Source: Roseibacillus sp. | Lineage (GTDB): Bacteria > Verrucomicrobiota > Verrucomicrobiia > Verrucomicrobiales > Akkermansiaceae | Reading direction: 5' to 3' | Assembly: GCA_002709395.1 (NCBI GenBank) | Contig: PAQU01000095.1 | Location: 1 to 32,746 of the forward strand | Length of the DNA: 32,746 nt | Part shown: piece after piece, positions 16,352 through 24,853 of the stretch | Numbering within the stretch: the first letter of the stretch is position 1 | Layout of the letters: each line of letters begins with the position of its first letter | Program-made: the position numbers and the translations under genes | The notes under the pieces: generated by a model | Database searches by the model: none | The model's input: only the letters and a program-made list of their open reading frames with translations | What the model was told of the DNA's origin: nothing

Positions 16352-18898
16352 ATGAGCGGATCAGACGAAGGCCCGGTGCAGGAGCCATCAGGAGAGGCTG
16401 ACTCTCCCTCTCCAGAGGATCCACCTCCCCTCCCTCAATTGGAGGAAGAGTCGTCGCCTCCCCCCCTACCCTCCCAGGGCAACCGTGATCCGGATAATGC
16501 TCCTCCAACCCCTTCCCCGCAGCATGTGGGAAAATCCACGCTCAGGAAAAAGAAGGGTTGTGCTTCATCCTTCTGGTCCGCTGCCCTCTGGATTGCCATC
16601 GTAATCCTCCTCGTTGGCGGGTGGTTCGCTCAGTTGATCGGATTCGAGATCATCCGGGACATGAGGCAACTTGAGCGTATCCCGGATGTAGAAGCTATCG
16701 CCCTCGTGGAAGGAGAGGTCACCATGAGCGGCTTGGTTCTGGACGGCGGGGAAAAAGTAGATGGAAAATACACCAAGACACGGAGCTACTACCTCTACTG
16801 GCTGGAGGAGGAATGGGTCGAAGACGATGACGGAGGAGGGAGCTGGGAGACGCGGGCCTCCGGTCGTCGGCACGCGGACTCCTTTGTCATGGAAGACCAG
16901 ACCGGCACGGTAGAGGTCTCCCTCGAGTCCTTGTCAGAAAGCAACGAGCATCCCGAATTAAAACTGGACTACCAGCGACGACGCGGTGACCGGAGGTTTT
17001 CCGAGTATCGCATTGACCCGGGGGAGAACTTCTTCGCCTTCGCGAAGGCCGAACCACGAAACACGACGGAAACGGATAGCCCCGACTACCAGCTGAACTT
17101 TGCTTCCGCCGGCTCATCCTTCACCCCGATCCTCGCGCAGGATGCCACTGCAACCTCAGTCCGCAGTGGGCAGGGCACCAATGGCGTCGTTAGCAGCATT
17201 ATGAGCGTGGTGGCCTTTGCCTTCGGGATCATGCTTCTCTGCTTCAAGCTCCGGATTCACCGCTTGCTCCTCTTCCTCACCCTCCTGAGTGGATTGAACC
17301 TCTGCGCCCTCTTCCTCATGGGCCTGGGAATGCTCTCCACCGACCTTGAAGACGGAAAAGAGCGCCTTTCCCGGCATACCAGAAGCGCTACTGCTGCGGT
17401 CGAGCACGAACTGAACCTTGCCGAAGGCTCCTTCAACTGGGAGGGATCCCTCTCGGTCCTGCAGAAGCATGAAGACGAGCAATCCAGACGCCGGGTCCTG
17501 GGAATCCGAGAGGATTATGCTGCCGCCATCGAACGCACCAACGCCATCCTCGCCCGCTTCCCGGAACGGCACCTCGCACCACTCTGGGGGATTCGAGCAA
17601 CACCCTCCATTCTGGAGGAAAAGGATCCCCCCCTTGACGATTTTGAAATCAGTAAAAGTCCGATCCATCCATGGATGGTCTGGGTAGGAGGGGCTATCGC
17701 TCTGGTTGGCGGCATTCTGGGCAGCGCCTCCGGATTCAGGAGAGTCAAAACCAAGCGCTACATCGAAAATGTCCCCACCTCCCTCTCTACCGGACTCGCC
17801 TATGGTCCTGCCGAAATCAAGGGAAAGTCCGTTCTTTATGATGGAGACAACCACTTCATCCAGGGACCCCTTACCGGGGACAGGTGCTGCCATGTCCGCT
17901 ACAAGGTGACCGAGGAGCGTGGTTCGGGGAAGGATAAGAAAACCGTCACCATCGAGCACTGGACCGAGCAGGTCCCCTTTTTATGTCACGACATGGAAGG
18001 TTGGACACGCGTGGTGCCAGCAGGGGCCGAGATGCGGGTGGACTGCACCGCCCATACGCGATCAGGCCGGCGAAACTACTATGAATACAGCATTTCCGAG
18101 GGAGAGGACCTCTATATTCTCGGCTCCGCTGTCATCGAACCCATTGAAGGCGAAACCCTTCAGATCGCCGATGGAGACAATGATGGGTTCCCCTTCCTGA
18201 TCTCCGACAAGAGCGAGAACGACACCATGCTCGGAGTCAGCAAGGGAGCGCTCACCAAGATCAGCCTCGGCTTCATCGGCATCGTGACTCTCGTCATGCT
18301 GATGTTTGCCGGAACGGGATCATATTCCCCGACAGACTTCATGGCCGCAGCACTCACCGCCCCGGCCTTCCTTGTCTTCAGCACCTTCATCCTCATGTTC
18401 AACGACCTTGTCTTTCTTCGCAACCGGGTCAAACGGGCCCATGCCAATATCGAAGTCGCGCTCAAGAAGAGATTCGACCTGGTCCCGAACCTGGAGTCCA
18501 TCGCTCAGAGCTACCTCGGGCATGAGCGGGAATTACAGGAACACCTCGCGAAACTTCGCTCAATCCACAAGGGCAGGAAAAAATACACCCCGGATCAAAT
18601 CGATTCCGCCATCCGGGCAGACAGGGCCGTGACCGACCGGATGCTGGCCCTTTTCGAGGATCACCCCGATCTCAAGGGTAACACCGTCACCGCAGATTTG
18701 ATGAACCGGCTGGTCCGGATCGAAAACGAAATCGCTCTCATGCGTGAGGGCTACAACGACAGTGTAGAGCTCTACCGCACCGGTTCACAAAGATTCCCCG
18801 AGGTTCTTCTGGCCAAGGCCTTTGCCTTCAGGGACGCGGATTTCCTGCGGGCTGAACTGGAGGTAAGGAAGGTACCCGAGGTGGACATGGGACCCTGA
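16352..18898 (+). CDS. GIDE-LemA multidomain membrane protein with apparent internal duplication
   Basis: This is an 848-residue protein from the ATG at 16352; a TTG at 16334 would add six residues. After a Pro/Glu-rich tail (1-70) and a membrane segment (about 75-97) comes a first GIDE/BAM-like region (about 112-235), with 'VEGEVTMSGLVL' and 'SFVMEDQTGTVEVS'. Two membrane segments follow (about 280-330), then a helical stretch to about 420. Another membrane segment (about 442-462) leads to a clear second GIDE domain (about 467-595; 'RYIENVPTSLSTGLAYG', 'VPFLCHDMEGWTRV'), two more membrane segments, and a LemA domain (about 684-835; 'RNRVKRAHANIEVALKKRF.LVPNL'). GIDE is the membrane-flanking domain of mitochondrial MUL1, and no RING is present here. 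The helical stretch before 420 ends like a LemA tail. Function unknown. Confidence 0.85.
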   Translation: MSGSDEGPVQEPSGEADSPSPEDPPPLPQLEEESSPPPLPSQGNRDPDNAPPTPSPQHVGKSTLRKKKGCASSFWSAALWIAIVILLVGGWFAQLIGFEIIRDMRQLERIPDVEAIALVEGEVTMSGLVLDGGEKVDGKYTKTRSYYLYWLEEEWVEDDDGGGSWETRASGRRHADSFVMEDQTGTVEVSLESLSESNEHPELKLDYQRRRGDRRFSEYRIDPGENFFAFAKAEPRNTTETDSPDYQLNFASAGSSFTPILAQDATATSVRSGQGTNGVVSSIMSVVAFAFGIMLLCFKLRIHRLLLFLTLLSGLNLCALFLMGLGMLSTDLEDGKERLSRHTRSATAAVEHELNLAEGSFNWEGSLSVLQKHEDEQSRRRVLGIREDYAAAIERTNAILARFPERHLAPLWGIRATPSILEEKDPPLDDFEISKSPIHPWMVWVGGAIALVGGILGSASGFRRVKTKRYIENVPTSLSTGLAYGPAEIKGKSVLYDGDNHFIQGPLTGDRCCHVRYKVTEERGSGKDKKTVTIEHWTEQVPFLCHDMEGWTRVVPAGAEMRVDCTAHTRSGRRNYYEYSISEGEDLYILGSAVIEPIEGETLQIADGDNDGFPFLISDKSENDTMLGVSKGALTKISLGFIGIVTLVMLMFAGTGSYSPTDFMAAALTAPAFLVFSTFILMFNDLVFLRNRVKRAHANIEVALKKRFDLVPNLESIAQSYLGHERELQEHLAKLRSIHKGRKKYTPDQIDSAIRADRAVTDRMLALFEDHPDLKGNTVTADLMNRLVRIENEIALMREGYNDSVELYRTGSQRFPEVLLAKAFAFRDADFLRAELEVRKVPEVDMGP

Positions 18899-18916
18899 AG
18901 TCCCGGCTTAACATGG

Positions 18917-19258
18917 TTAACCATTCTCGACCGGGGAACGACCCTCCGGTTTGCATGGGTCGTCTACCGGTTGAACGTCCCGGGCTTTCCGCTTCCTCAT
19001 TACCATTCTGACAGCCAGATAAGGGAAAAGGAAAAGAAGGAGTATGCACAACTTAAGAAAGATCATCCCCGCATAGTTGATGATATCGAAATGCTCCCTG
19101 CCTATCGATGGAGCAACGCTTGAGTGCACCTTGTATACAAAATCCCCGCCTATCTGCAGGGCACCCCACCAGTAGAACAGCATGATAAAGCCGATGACAC
19201 TGCACCGAAGCAGGATCTGGGCTGCTATCTCAAGTACTTCATCAACCACCACCCTCAT
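18917..19258 (-). CDS. DUF6868 family membrane protein
   Basis: This 113-residue protein has two hydrophobic segments (about 13-33 and 66-88) around 'GDFVYKVHSSVAPSIGREHFDIINYAGM' and 'PYLAVRMVM'. This spacing (a D-x-V-Y-x-V/L-H followed by E-x-F-D-x-x-x-Y-x-G-M) is that of the DUF6868 family, small membrane proteins seen mostly in PVC and proteobacterial genomes and of unknown role. The ATG at 19258 is preferred over an upstream TTG (19273). It converges on the GIDE-LemA gene with an 18-nt gap and is divergent from the DUF1501 gene. Confidence 0.75.
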   Translation of the reverse strand: MRVVVDEVLEIAAQILLRCSVIGFIMLFYWWGALQIGGDFVYKVHSSVAPSIGREHFDIINYAGMIFLKLCILLLFLFPYLAVRMVMRKRKARDVQPVDDPCKPEGRSPVENG

Positions 19259-19320
19259 ACTGAAGCCTAACAATCCCGGTCCCAGGAGACAAGCCGTCAG
19301 GGGACCTCACAATCAGACGA

Positions 19321-19348
19321 TTGATCAAAGCCAACTCCCGTCTATGCT
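19321..19348 (+). promoter_or_regulatory. Candidate sigma70-type promoter for the DUF1501 gene
   Basis: TTGATC (19321-19326) and TATGCT (19343-19348) are separated by 16 nt, and only 6 nt lie between the -10 and the ATG at 19355. If real, the mRNA would be leaderless. No Shine-Dalgarno is present before that ATG, which is consistent. By eye only. Confidence 0.35.
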
Positions 19349-19354
19349 CGACCC

Positions 19355-20845
19355 ATGGAAGAAAGCAGGGAAACAGTCGATACCCTTAAACGCACCCTGA
19401 CCAGGCGTTATCTTCTGCAGGCGGGAACCACCGGAATTGGATCCTTGGCCCTGGGATCACTCCTTGCACCACAGGCCTTCGCAAACAAGGTCGCTCAGGG
19501 GCGATCCCAATTCGCTCCCAAGGCCAAGCGCATCATCTTCCTCTTCATGAATGGAGCTCCTTCACAGCAGGACCTCTTCGATCACAAGCCCCTGCTTGAT
19601 CAGCATCACGGCAAGGAACTCTTCAAGAAATTCGATCCGAAGGCTAAGACCTGGAGCAAGGAAGGGTTCATTGAGCGCACCCAGCGCCTCACCGGCATGA
19701 CTTCCGGCCAGCAATCCTTCCCAGTCGCCCGTTCCAACTGGAAGTTCAAACAGTATGGACAGGGTGGAGCATGGCTCAGCGACCTCCTTCCTCATACTGC
19801 CCGGGTAGCGGACGACCTGTGCTTCGTTAAATCAATGCACACCGAGGCAATCAATCACGATCCCGGCGTAACATTTTTTCAAACCGGTCATCAGCAACCG
19901 GGCCGCCCCAGCATGGGGTCCTGGATGAGCTACGGGCTTGGATCTGCCAACGAAAACCTTCCCACCTTCTGTGTCCTGATCTCCAATGGAACCGGACGCC
20001 CCGGAAGCCAACCGGTCTATACCAAGCTCTGGGGCAGCGGCTTCCTTCCCAGCGTACATCAGGGAGTCCAGCTGCGTGGAGGTAAGACCCCCGTCCTCTA
20101 CCTTAACAGCCAACCCGGCGAATCGGTTGATTCCCGGCGCCGCATGATTCAGCGGATGGAAACCCTGAACAAAATGCAGCTGGATGCCTTTGGCGACCCG
20201 GAAATCGCTACCCGCATCGCCCAGTATGAAATGTCCTTCCGCATGCAGATGTCCGTTCCGGAGGCCACCGACATCAGCAATGAACCCAGGTCCATCCTCG
20301 ATCTCTACGGCCCAGAGTGCCAGACGCCCGGAAAGTTCGCAGCCAACTGCCTGCTGGCCCGGCGACTTGCCGAACGCGGCGTTCGCTTCATTCAGTTATA
20401 CCACCGGGGCTGGGACCAGCATGGGGGGCTTATCGGTGCGCTTCCCAAGCAATGCAATGACACCGACCAGGCCGGCGCTGCCCTCGTAAGCGACCTCAAG
20501 CAGCGGGGCATGCTGGACGAGACCCTGGTCGTCTGGGGCGGAGAGTTCGGCCGCACCACCTACTCCCAAGGTGGCGCCGGAAAAGCCGCTAACGGACGGG
20601 ATCACCATCCCCGCTGCTTCACCTACTGGATGGCGGGGGGAGGAATCCGGCCCGGAGTCAGCCATGGAGCCTCAGACGATTTCGGCTACAACATCGCAAG
20701 GGACCCCGTGCACGTGCACGACTTCCAGGCCACCGTGATGCACCTCATGGGTGTCGACCATGAACGCCTCACCTTCAAGTATCAGGGCCGTCGGTTCCGG
20801 CTCACTGACGTGCATGGCAAAATCGTTCACCCCATTCTCGCCTGA
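19355..20845 (+). CDS. DUF1501 exported protein with twin-arginine signal
   Basis: This 496-residue protein has the twin-arginine-like signal 'TRRYLLQAGTTGIGSLALGSLLAPQAFA' near residues 16-45, so it should be exported folded. The DUF1501 body begins 'KRIIFLFMNGAPSQQDLFDHKP', a pattern typical of the family, and includes 'NHDPGVTFFQTGHQQPGRPSMGSWMSYGLG' and the closing 'GGEFGRTTYSQG...GRDHHPRCFTYWMAGGGI'. The fold is related to sulfatase/alkaline-phosphatase-like hydrolases, but activity is unproven. The next gene begins 4 nt later, the conserved DUF1501-DUF1549 pair of Planctomycetota and Verrucomicrobiota. A leaderless-type promoter candidate lies immediately upstream. Confidence 0.92.
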   Translation: MEESRETVDTLKRTLTRRYLLQAGTTGIGSLALGSLLAPQAFANKVAQGRSQFAPKAKRIIFLFMNGAPSQQDLFDHKPLLDQHHGKELFKKFDPKAKTWSKEGFIERTQRLTGMTSGQQSFPVARSNWKFKQYGQGGAWLSDLLPHTARVADDLCFVKSMHTEAINHDPGVTFFQTGHQQPGRPSMGSWMSYGLGSANENLPTFCVLISNGTGRPGSQPVYTKLWGSGFLPSVHQGVQLRGGKTPVLYLNSQPGESVDSRRRMIQRMETLNKMQLDAFGDPEIATRIAQYEMSFRMQMSVPEATDISNEPRSILDLYGPECQTPGKFAANCLLARRLAERGVRFIQLYHRGWDQHGGLIGALPKQCNDTDQAGAALVSDLKQRGMLDETLVVWGGEFGRTTYSQGGAGKAANGRDHHPRCFTYWMAGGGIRPGVSHGASDDFGYNIARDPVHVHDFQATVMHLMGVDHERLTFKYQGRRFRLTDVHGKIVHPILA

Positions 20846-20849
20846 TCCC

Positions 20850-23800
20850 ATGCGCTCCCTGACCCTCCTGCTCGCCACTACCGTCGCCTCCTATGCGGCC
20901 AGCGATTCCGAGCCTGTCTCTTTCAACGAGCAGATTCTACCGATTCTCTCGGACCGCTGTTTCAGTTGTCATGGACCGGACTCAGCCGCCCGCAAGGGAG
21001 GCATGCGCCTTGACCTCGAGGAAGCCGCAAAGTCCTCCCTTGAAAGCGGCATCATCCCCATCGTTCCGGGCAAACCTGCTGCAAGCGCCATCATACAGCG
21101 AATGCTGAGCAAGGATCCTGATGAGGTCATGCCTCCCCCGGAATCCAAGATCAGTCTCTCTTCCGACGAGGCTGCACTTATCGGCGCCTGGATCTCACAG
21201 GGCGCCGTCTGGGAGAAACACTGGGCCTTCCTTCCGGCAAGGAAGAGCCCCCCCAACTCTCCGGCAGACCATCCCTGGCCCCGGAACATCATTGACCACT
21301 ACATTCTCACCCGTCTCGCTGAAGAAGAGTTGAACCCGGCCCCTCCCGCTGCCCCGGCTCATCTTCTGCGTCGCCTGAGTTTCGACCTTACTGGCCTGCC
21401 ACCAACCATCCCGGAATTGGACGCATTCCTGTCTGACAACTCACCTGAGAGCTATGAGAAGGCGGTAGACCGGCTCCTTGCCTCCCCGGCCTTCGGGGAA
21501 CGTCTCGCCCAGGAGTGGCTTGATGTGGCCCGCTATGGCGATACGGATGGTCTGTTTGAGGATCATCCCCGCACCATCTGGGCATGGCGGGATTGGGGGG
21601 TCACGGCCTTCAACGACAACCTCCCCTACGACCAATTCATCACCTGGCAACTGGCCGGCGACCTGCTCCCTCAGCCTACCCGCGACCAGCGGATCGCAAC
21701 CGGTTTCCTTCGCAACAATCCCACCTCCAACGAGGGAGGACTTATCGATGAGGATTACCGCATCAAGTATCTCGTGGACCGGGTTAACACCACTTCCACC
21801 GCCTTCCTGGGACTGACCATGGAATGCGCGCAGTGCCACGACCACAAGTTCGACCCAATGACTCAGAGGGAGTACTACGAGTTCGCCGGTTTCTTCAACA
21901 GTCTGGAAGGCAGGGGAAACACCAAGGGGGCAACCTCCCCCACCCTGAGAATCCTCCCTCCCGGGAAGGAAAAACGGCTCGAGACCATCCAGCAACGCCT
22001 CGCAACCCTCGAAGATGAACTGAAATCGACTCCCGATGCTCTCACCGAGGGATTCGAGAAGTGGCTGGAGCAGATCGAGAAGCCTGTTAACTGGCATTCA
22101 CTCAAAGTCCTCGCGGACTCGCGGCGCAACACCTCCAAGGGCCCGGAAAAAGCCTATGAGAAATCCCCTGTCAGCGGACAGTTCATCCGTATCGCCCTCA
22201 AACCCGGCACCACCTCCTTCCTCACCATCTCGGAAGTTGAGGTATATTCCGAAACAGGAAATGTCGCCCGCTCCGGGTCTGCCCACCAGAGCAGCACCGG
22301 TTACAACGCGCCCGCCCGCAAAGCCATCGACGGCAAGGCGGATGGATCCTTTGCCTCCTGCTCCTGCACGAACGAGGAACAGGATGCCTGGTGGGAACTG
22401 AACCTTGGGCGGGAACTCCCCATCGATCACATTCGCGTCTTTAATCGTAATGACTGCTGTCCCGAACGACTCAACAATGTCTCGATTACAGTGCTTGATG
22501 CCAAGCGCAGGGAGACCTGGTCCAACAGGATCGAAACGGCTCCCTTTCGCTCCTCTTTCGTTCAGAACCCCAAAGCGCCACTACCAGGCACACAGGCTCC
22601 CACAAGCTACGAACTGATCCTAGAGCCCAAGGCAACAGGACAGAAAATTACCGCCTTTCAAATCTCGAGTGCCTCAACTGGGACCATCCCGTCAATCAAG
22701 GCTGAGATTCTCGGGGAGTCGCCTCGTCCTCTTAAACTCGATCATGCCGAAAAGATAAGCCTGAACCCCGGAACCCCTCATCTGCTCACCCTTCCTGCAC
22801 CTCCTGCTCTTGGTAAAACTGAAAGGCTGAAACTCACAATCGAAGGGGATGTCGGGGTCTCGGTGCAGATGACCACCGACCCCTCCGTCGTTCAACGAGC
22901 CAAGCTTCCCAAGGATCGGGACAAGCGCCTCGAGCACTTTCGCAACTCATGGCCTGGCTTCTCGGCCCAGCGCAGCGAACGCGATTCGCTTCAGAAGGAA
23001 AAGGCCGTCATCGACAAATCAGCGGTTATCACGATGGTCGCCGGCGAGCAGGCCAGGATCCGCCCAACCTACATCCTGATGCGGGGGGAATATGACAAAC
23101 CGGGCGAACAGGTACAGCCTGCCGCACCCGGCAGCATCATGGACTTCAGCGAGGAGTTGCCAAGAAGCAGGCTGGGACTGGCCCAGTGGATGACAGCACC
23201 CTCAAATCCCCTTACTGCTCGCGTCGCCGTCAACCGCTACTGGCAACTCCTCTTTGGAGCGGGACTGGTCACTACCTCAGAGGATTTTGGTACTCAGGGC
23301 AACCGACCCAGTCACCAGAACCTTCTGGACCATCTCGCCGTCGACTTTGTGGAGTCCGGCTGGGACTTGAAACGCTTGATCCGCCTCATGGTCACCTCCG
23401 CCACATACCGCCAGGCCAGTCATCTCACTACCGAACTGGTCGAACATGATCCGGACAATCGCCTCCTTGCCCGTATGACCCGACAGCGACTTCCCGCGGA
23501 ATTTATTCGGGATCACGCTCTCTTCACCAGTGGCTTGCTCGTCAGCAAGATGGGCGGCCCCGGAGTGAACCCTTATCAACCCTCGGTCCTCTTTGGACGC
23601 AATGCCATTGGAGCGGCCGGGGCCTCATTCAAGCAGGGCTCGGGCGACGACCTCTATCGCCGCAGCCTCTATACTTACTGGAAACGTCAGATTCCCGCTG
23701 CCAACATGCGCATCCTCGGAGCAGACGGGCGCACTGCCTGTCGCACCCGGCGCGAGGCGACCAATACTCCCCTCCAGGCCCTCGTCCTGCTTAACGACCC

Positions 23801-24116
23801 CCAGTTTGCGGAAGCAGCCCGGGGCCTTGGAGAGCGCATCATGAAAGAAGGTGGGGACACCCCGGAGAAACGCCTCTCGTTTGCCTTCCGACTGGCCACT
23901 TCTCGCACCCCGACCAAGGCGGAACTCACTATCCTGCTGGCGGAGTATTCCGACCGTCTTCGGGAGTTTCAGGATACTCCCGAGCGAACCCGGGACTACC
24001 TAACGGGCATTGGGACTCACAAGGCAGACCCTGTCCTCGATCCAGCCCAGTTGGCCGCTTTTACTGCCACCTGCTCCCTTATCCTCAACCTGGACGAGGC
24101 GATCTCAAAGAGCTGA
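20850..24116 (+). CDS. PSCyt1 / DUF1549 / DUF1553 exported cytochrome-like protein with F5/8 type C insert
   Basis: This 1088-residue protein starts at the ATG at 20850, 4 nt after the DUF1501 stop; that start gives a signal peptide (about 1-17). A PSCyt1 domain (about 20-110) holds the haem c motif C37-F-S-C40-H41. DUF1549/PSCyt2 (about 155-360) includes 'DVARYGDTDGLFEDHPR' and a second CxxCH in 'MECAQCHDHKFDP'. An F5/8 type C-like (discoidin) domain (about 450-590; 'NVARSGSAHQSSTGYNAPARKAIDG', 'WWELNLG') precedes DUF1553/PSD1 (about 770-1060), with 'LAQWMTAPSNPLTARVAVNRYWQLLFG' and 'ANTPLQALVLLNDP'-like 'NTPLQALVLLNDPQF'. It probably acts outside the cytoplasm with the DUF1501 partner. The substrate is unknown; glycan binding by the discoidin part is inference. 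Confidence 0.93.
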   Translation: MRSLTLLLATTVASYAASDSEPVSFNEQILPILSDRCFSCHGPDSAARKGGMRLDLEEAAKSSLESGIIPIVPGKPAASAIIQRMLSKDPDEVMPPPESKISLSSDEAALIGAWISQGAVWEKHWAFLPARKSPPNSPADHPWPRNIIDHYILTRLAEEELNPAPPAAPAHLLRRLSFDLTGLPPTIPELDAFLSDNSPESYEKAVDRLLASPAFGERLAQEWLDVARYGDTDGLFEDHPRTIWAWRDWGVTAFNDNLPYDQFITWQLAGDLLPQPTRDQRIATGFLRNNPTSNEGGLIDEDYRIKYLVDRVNTTSTAFLGLTMECAQCHDHKFDPMTQREYYEFAGFFNSLEGRGNTKGATSPTLRILPPGKEKRLETIQQRLATLEDELKSTPDALTEGFEKWLEQIEKPVNWHSLKVLADSRRNTSKGPEKAYEKSPVSGQFIRIALKPGTTSFLTISEVEVYSETGNVARSGSAHQSSTGYNAPARKAIDGKADGSFASCSCTNEEQDAWWELNLGRELPIDHIRVFNRNDCCPERLNNVSITVLDAKRRETWSNRIETAPFRSSFVQNPKAPLPGTQAPTSYELILEPKATGQKITAFQISSASTGTIPSIKAEILGESPRPLKLDHAEKISLNPGTPHLLTLPAPPALGKTERLKLTIEGDVGVSVQMTTDPSVVQRAKLPKDRDKRLEHFRNSWPGFSAQRSERDSLQKEKAVIDKSAVITMVAGEQARIRPTYILMRGEYDKPGEQVQPAAPGSIMDFSEELPRSRLGLAQWMTAPSNPLTARVAVNRYWQLLFGAGLVTTSEDFGTQGNRPSHQNLLDHLAVDFVESGWDLKRLIRLMVTSATYRQASHLTTELVEHDPDNRLLARMTRQRLPAEFIRDHALFTSGLLVSKMGGPGVNPYQPSVLFGRNAIGAAGASFKQGSGDDLYRRSLYTYWKRQIPAANMRILGADGRTACRTRREATNTPLQALVLLNDPQFAEAARGLGERIMKEGGDTPEKRLSFAFRLATSRTPTKAELTILLAEYSDRLREFQDTPERTRDYLTGIGTHKADPVLDPAQLAAFTATCSLILNLDEAISKS

Positions 24117-24225
24117 TCTATTCTGGAAACCCGGCCCGGTCTACTTTCCTATTTGTCTTCTTCACGGGTTGAGGAACAAGGGAGCAGTCCCATGCCCTCC
24201 TTGAGAGATTGCCTGAGACCAACTG

Positions 24226-24846
24226 CTAATCGAAGCGTAGCCGCCAGTGACGGCAGTCAGGATTAGGGCGGGATCCAAGTTGCGCAAATCGTCGAAAACG
24301 TTCCCAGCATTCCGAAAAGTCCTCATGCTCATGGTGTTTGCGGATGATATCCGCTATAGCATAGGAAGCCCCATAGCGAGAGCACATCGCCCGGACATCC
24401 TCATCATTCACCTCGTAACCCAGGCTCCTGAGATAGCGCACAATCTTGCCATGACCCTTGTCGGTCTGGAAAACGCGAGTCTTCCAAGTTAGCCGAAAAA
24501 GAGAATACCAGCGTGGATTGAGATGGGTAGCGACCGCAACCGCATCAAAACGTCGCAGGAGTCCTGCAAGCCCGGTTAACTCCTGCACTCTTGTCAATTC
24601 ATCCACAAGGGCGAGACGAGGCGCACCCGTGTTCATGACAGAGCGCACATTGTCATCCCTTCCTGGATCAGAATAGAACCAGGAAGGCTCATGGTCCATG
24701 AAACTGGGATGCTCTGTAAGCTGCCTCAGGTAATGACTTTTACCGCTGCCGCTACATCCATGGAAGATGAGAAGCTTATCCCTCGTAAGATCAGCAGGCA
24801 TCACTCCAAGGAAGTCATCGAAGGGCTGGTTGGAGTAAAATAACAT
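24226..24846 (-). CDS. P-loop ATPase of unknown function
   Basis: This is a 206-residue protein from the ATG at 24846, 7 nt after the upstream TAG; the frame is open further but overlaps that gene. Walker A is GCSGSGKSH (about 31-39), and a Walker B-like strand with catalytic Asp-Glu reads 'RLALVDELTRV'. The C-terminal half is helical with many Arg/His/Trp residues. The size and motifs suggest a small AAA/ABC-type or kinase-like NTPase, but I cannot assign a family. It is the last gene of a minus-strand set with a membrane protein and a tiny lipoprotein, so it may energise or regulate that membrane component (inference). Confidence 0.75.
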   Translation of the reverse strand: MLFYSNQPFDDFLGVMPADLTRDKLLIFHGCSGSGKSHYLRQLTEHPSFMDHEPSWFYSDPGRDDNVRSVMNTGAPRLALVDELTRVQELTGLAGLLRRFDAVAVATHLNPRWYSLFRLTWKTRVFQTDKGHGKIVRYLRSLGYEVNDEDVRAMCSRYGASYAIADIIRKHHEHEDFSECWERFRRFAQLGSRPNPDCRHWRLRFD

Positions 24847-24853
24847 CGACACC

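Noticed and set aside
17156-17959. 267-codon minus-strand frame inside the GIDE-LemA gene
   Set aside because: Antisense to a gene with clear domains; Gly/Glu-rich composition typical of reverse reading of this codon usage.
20751-20849. 33-residue N-terminal extension of the PSCyt1/DUF1549 gene
   Set aside because: It overlaps the DUF1501 gene in another frame; the ATG at 20850 gives a proper signal peptide.
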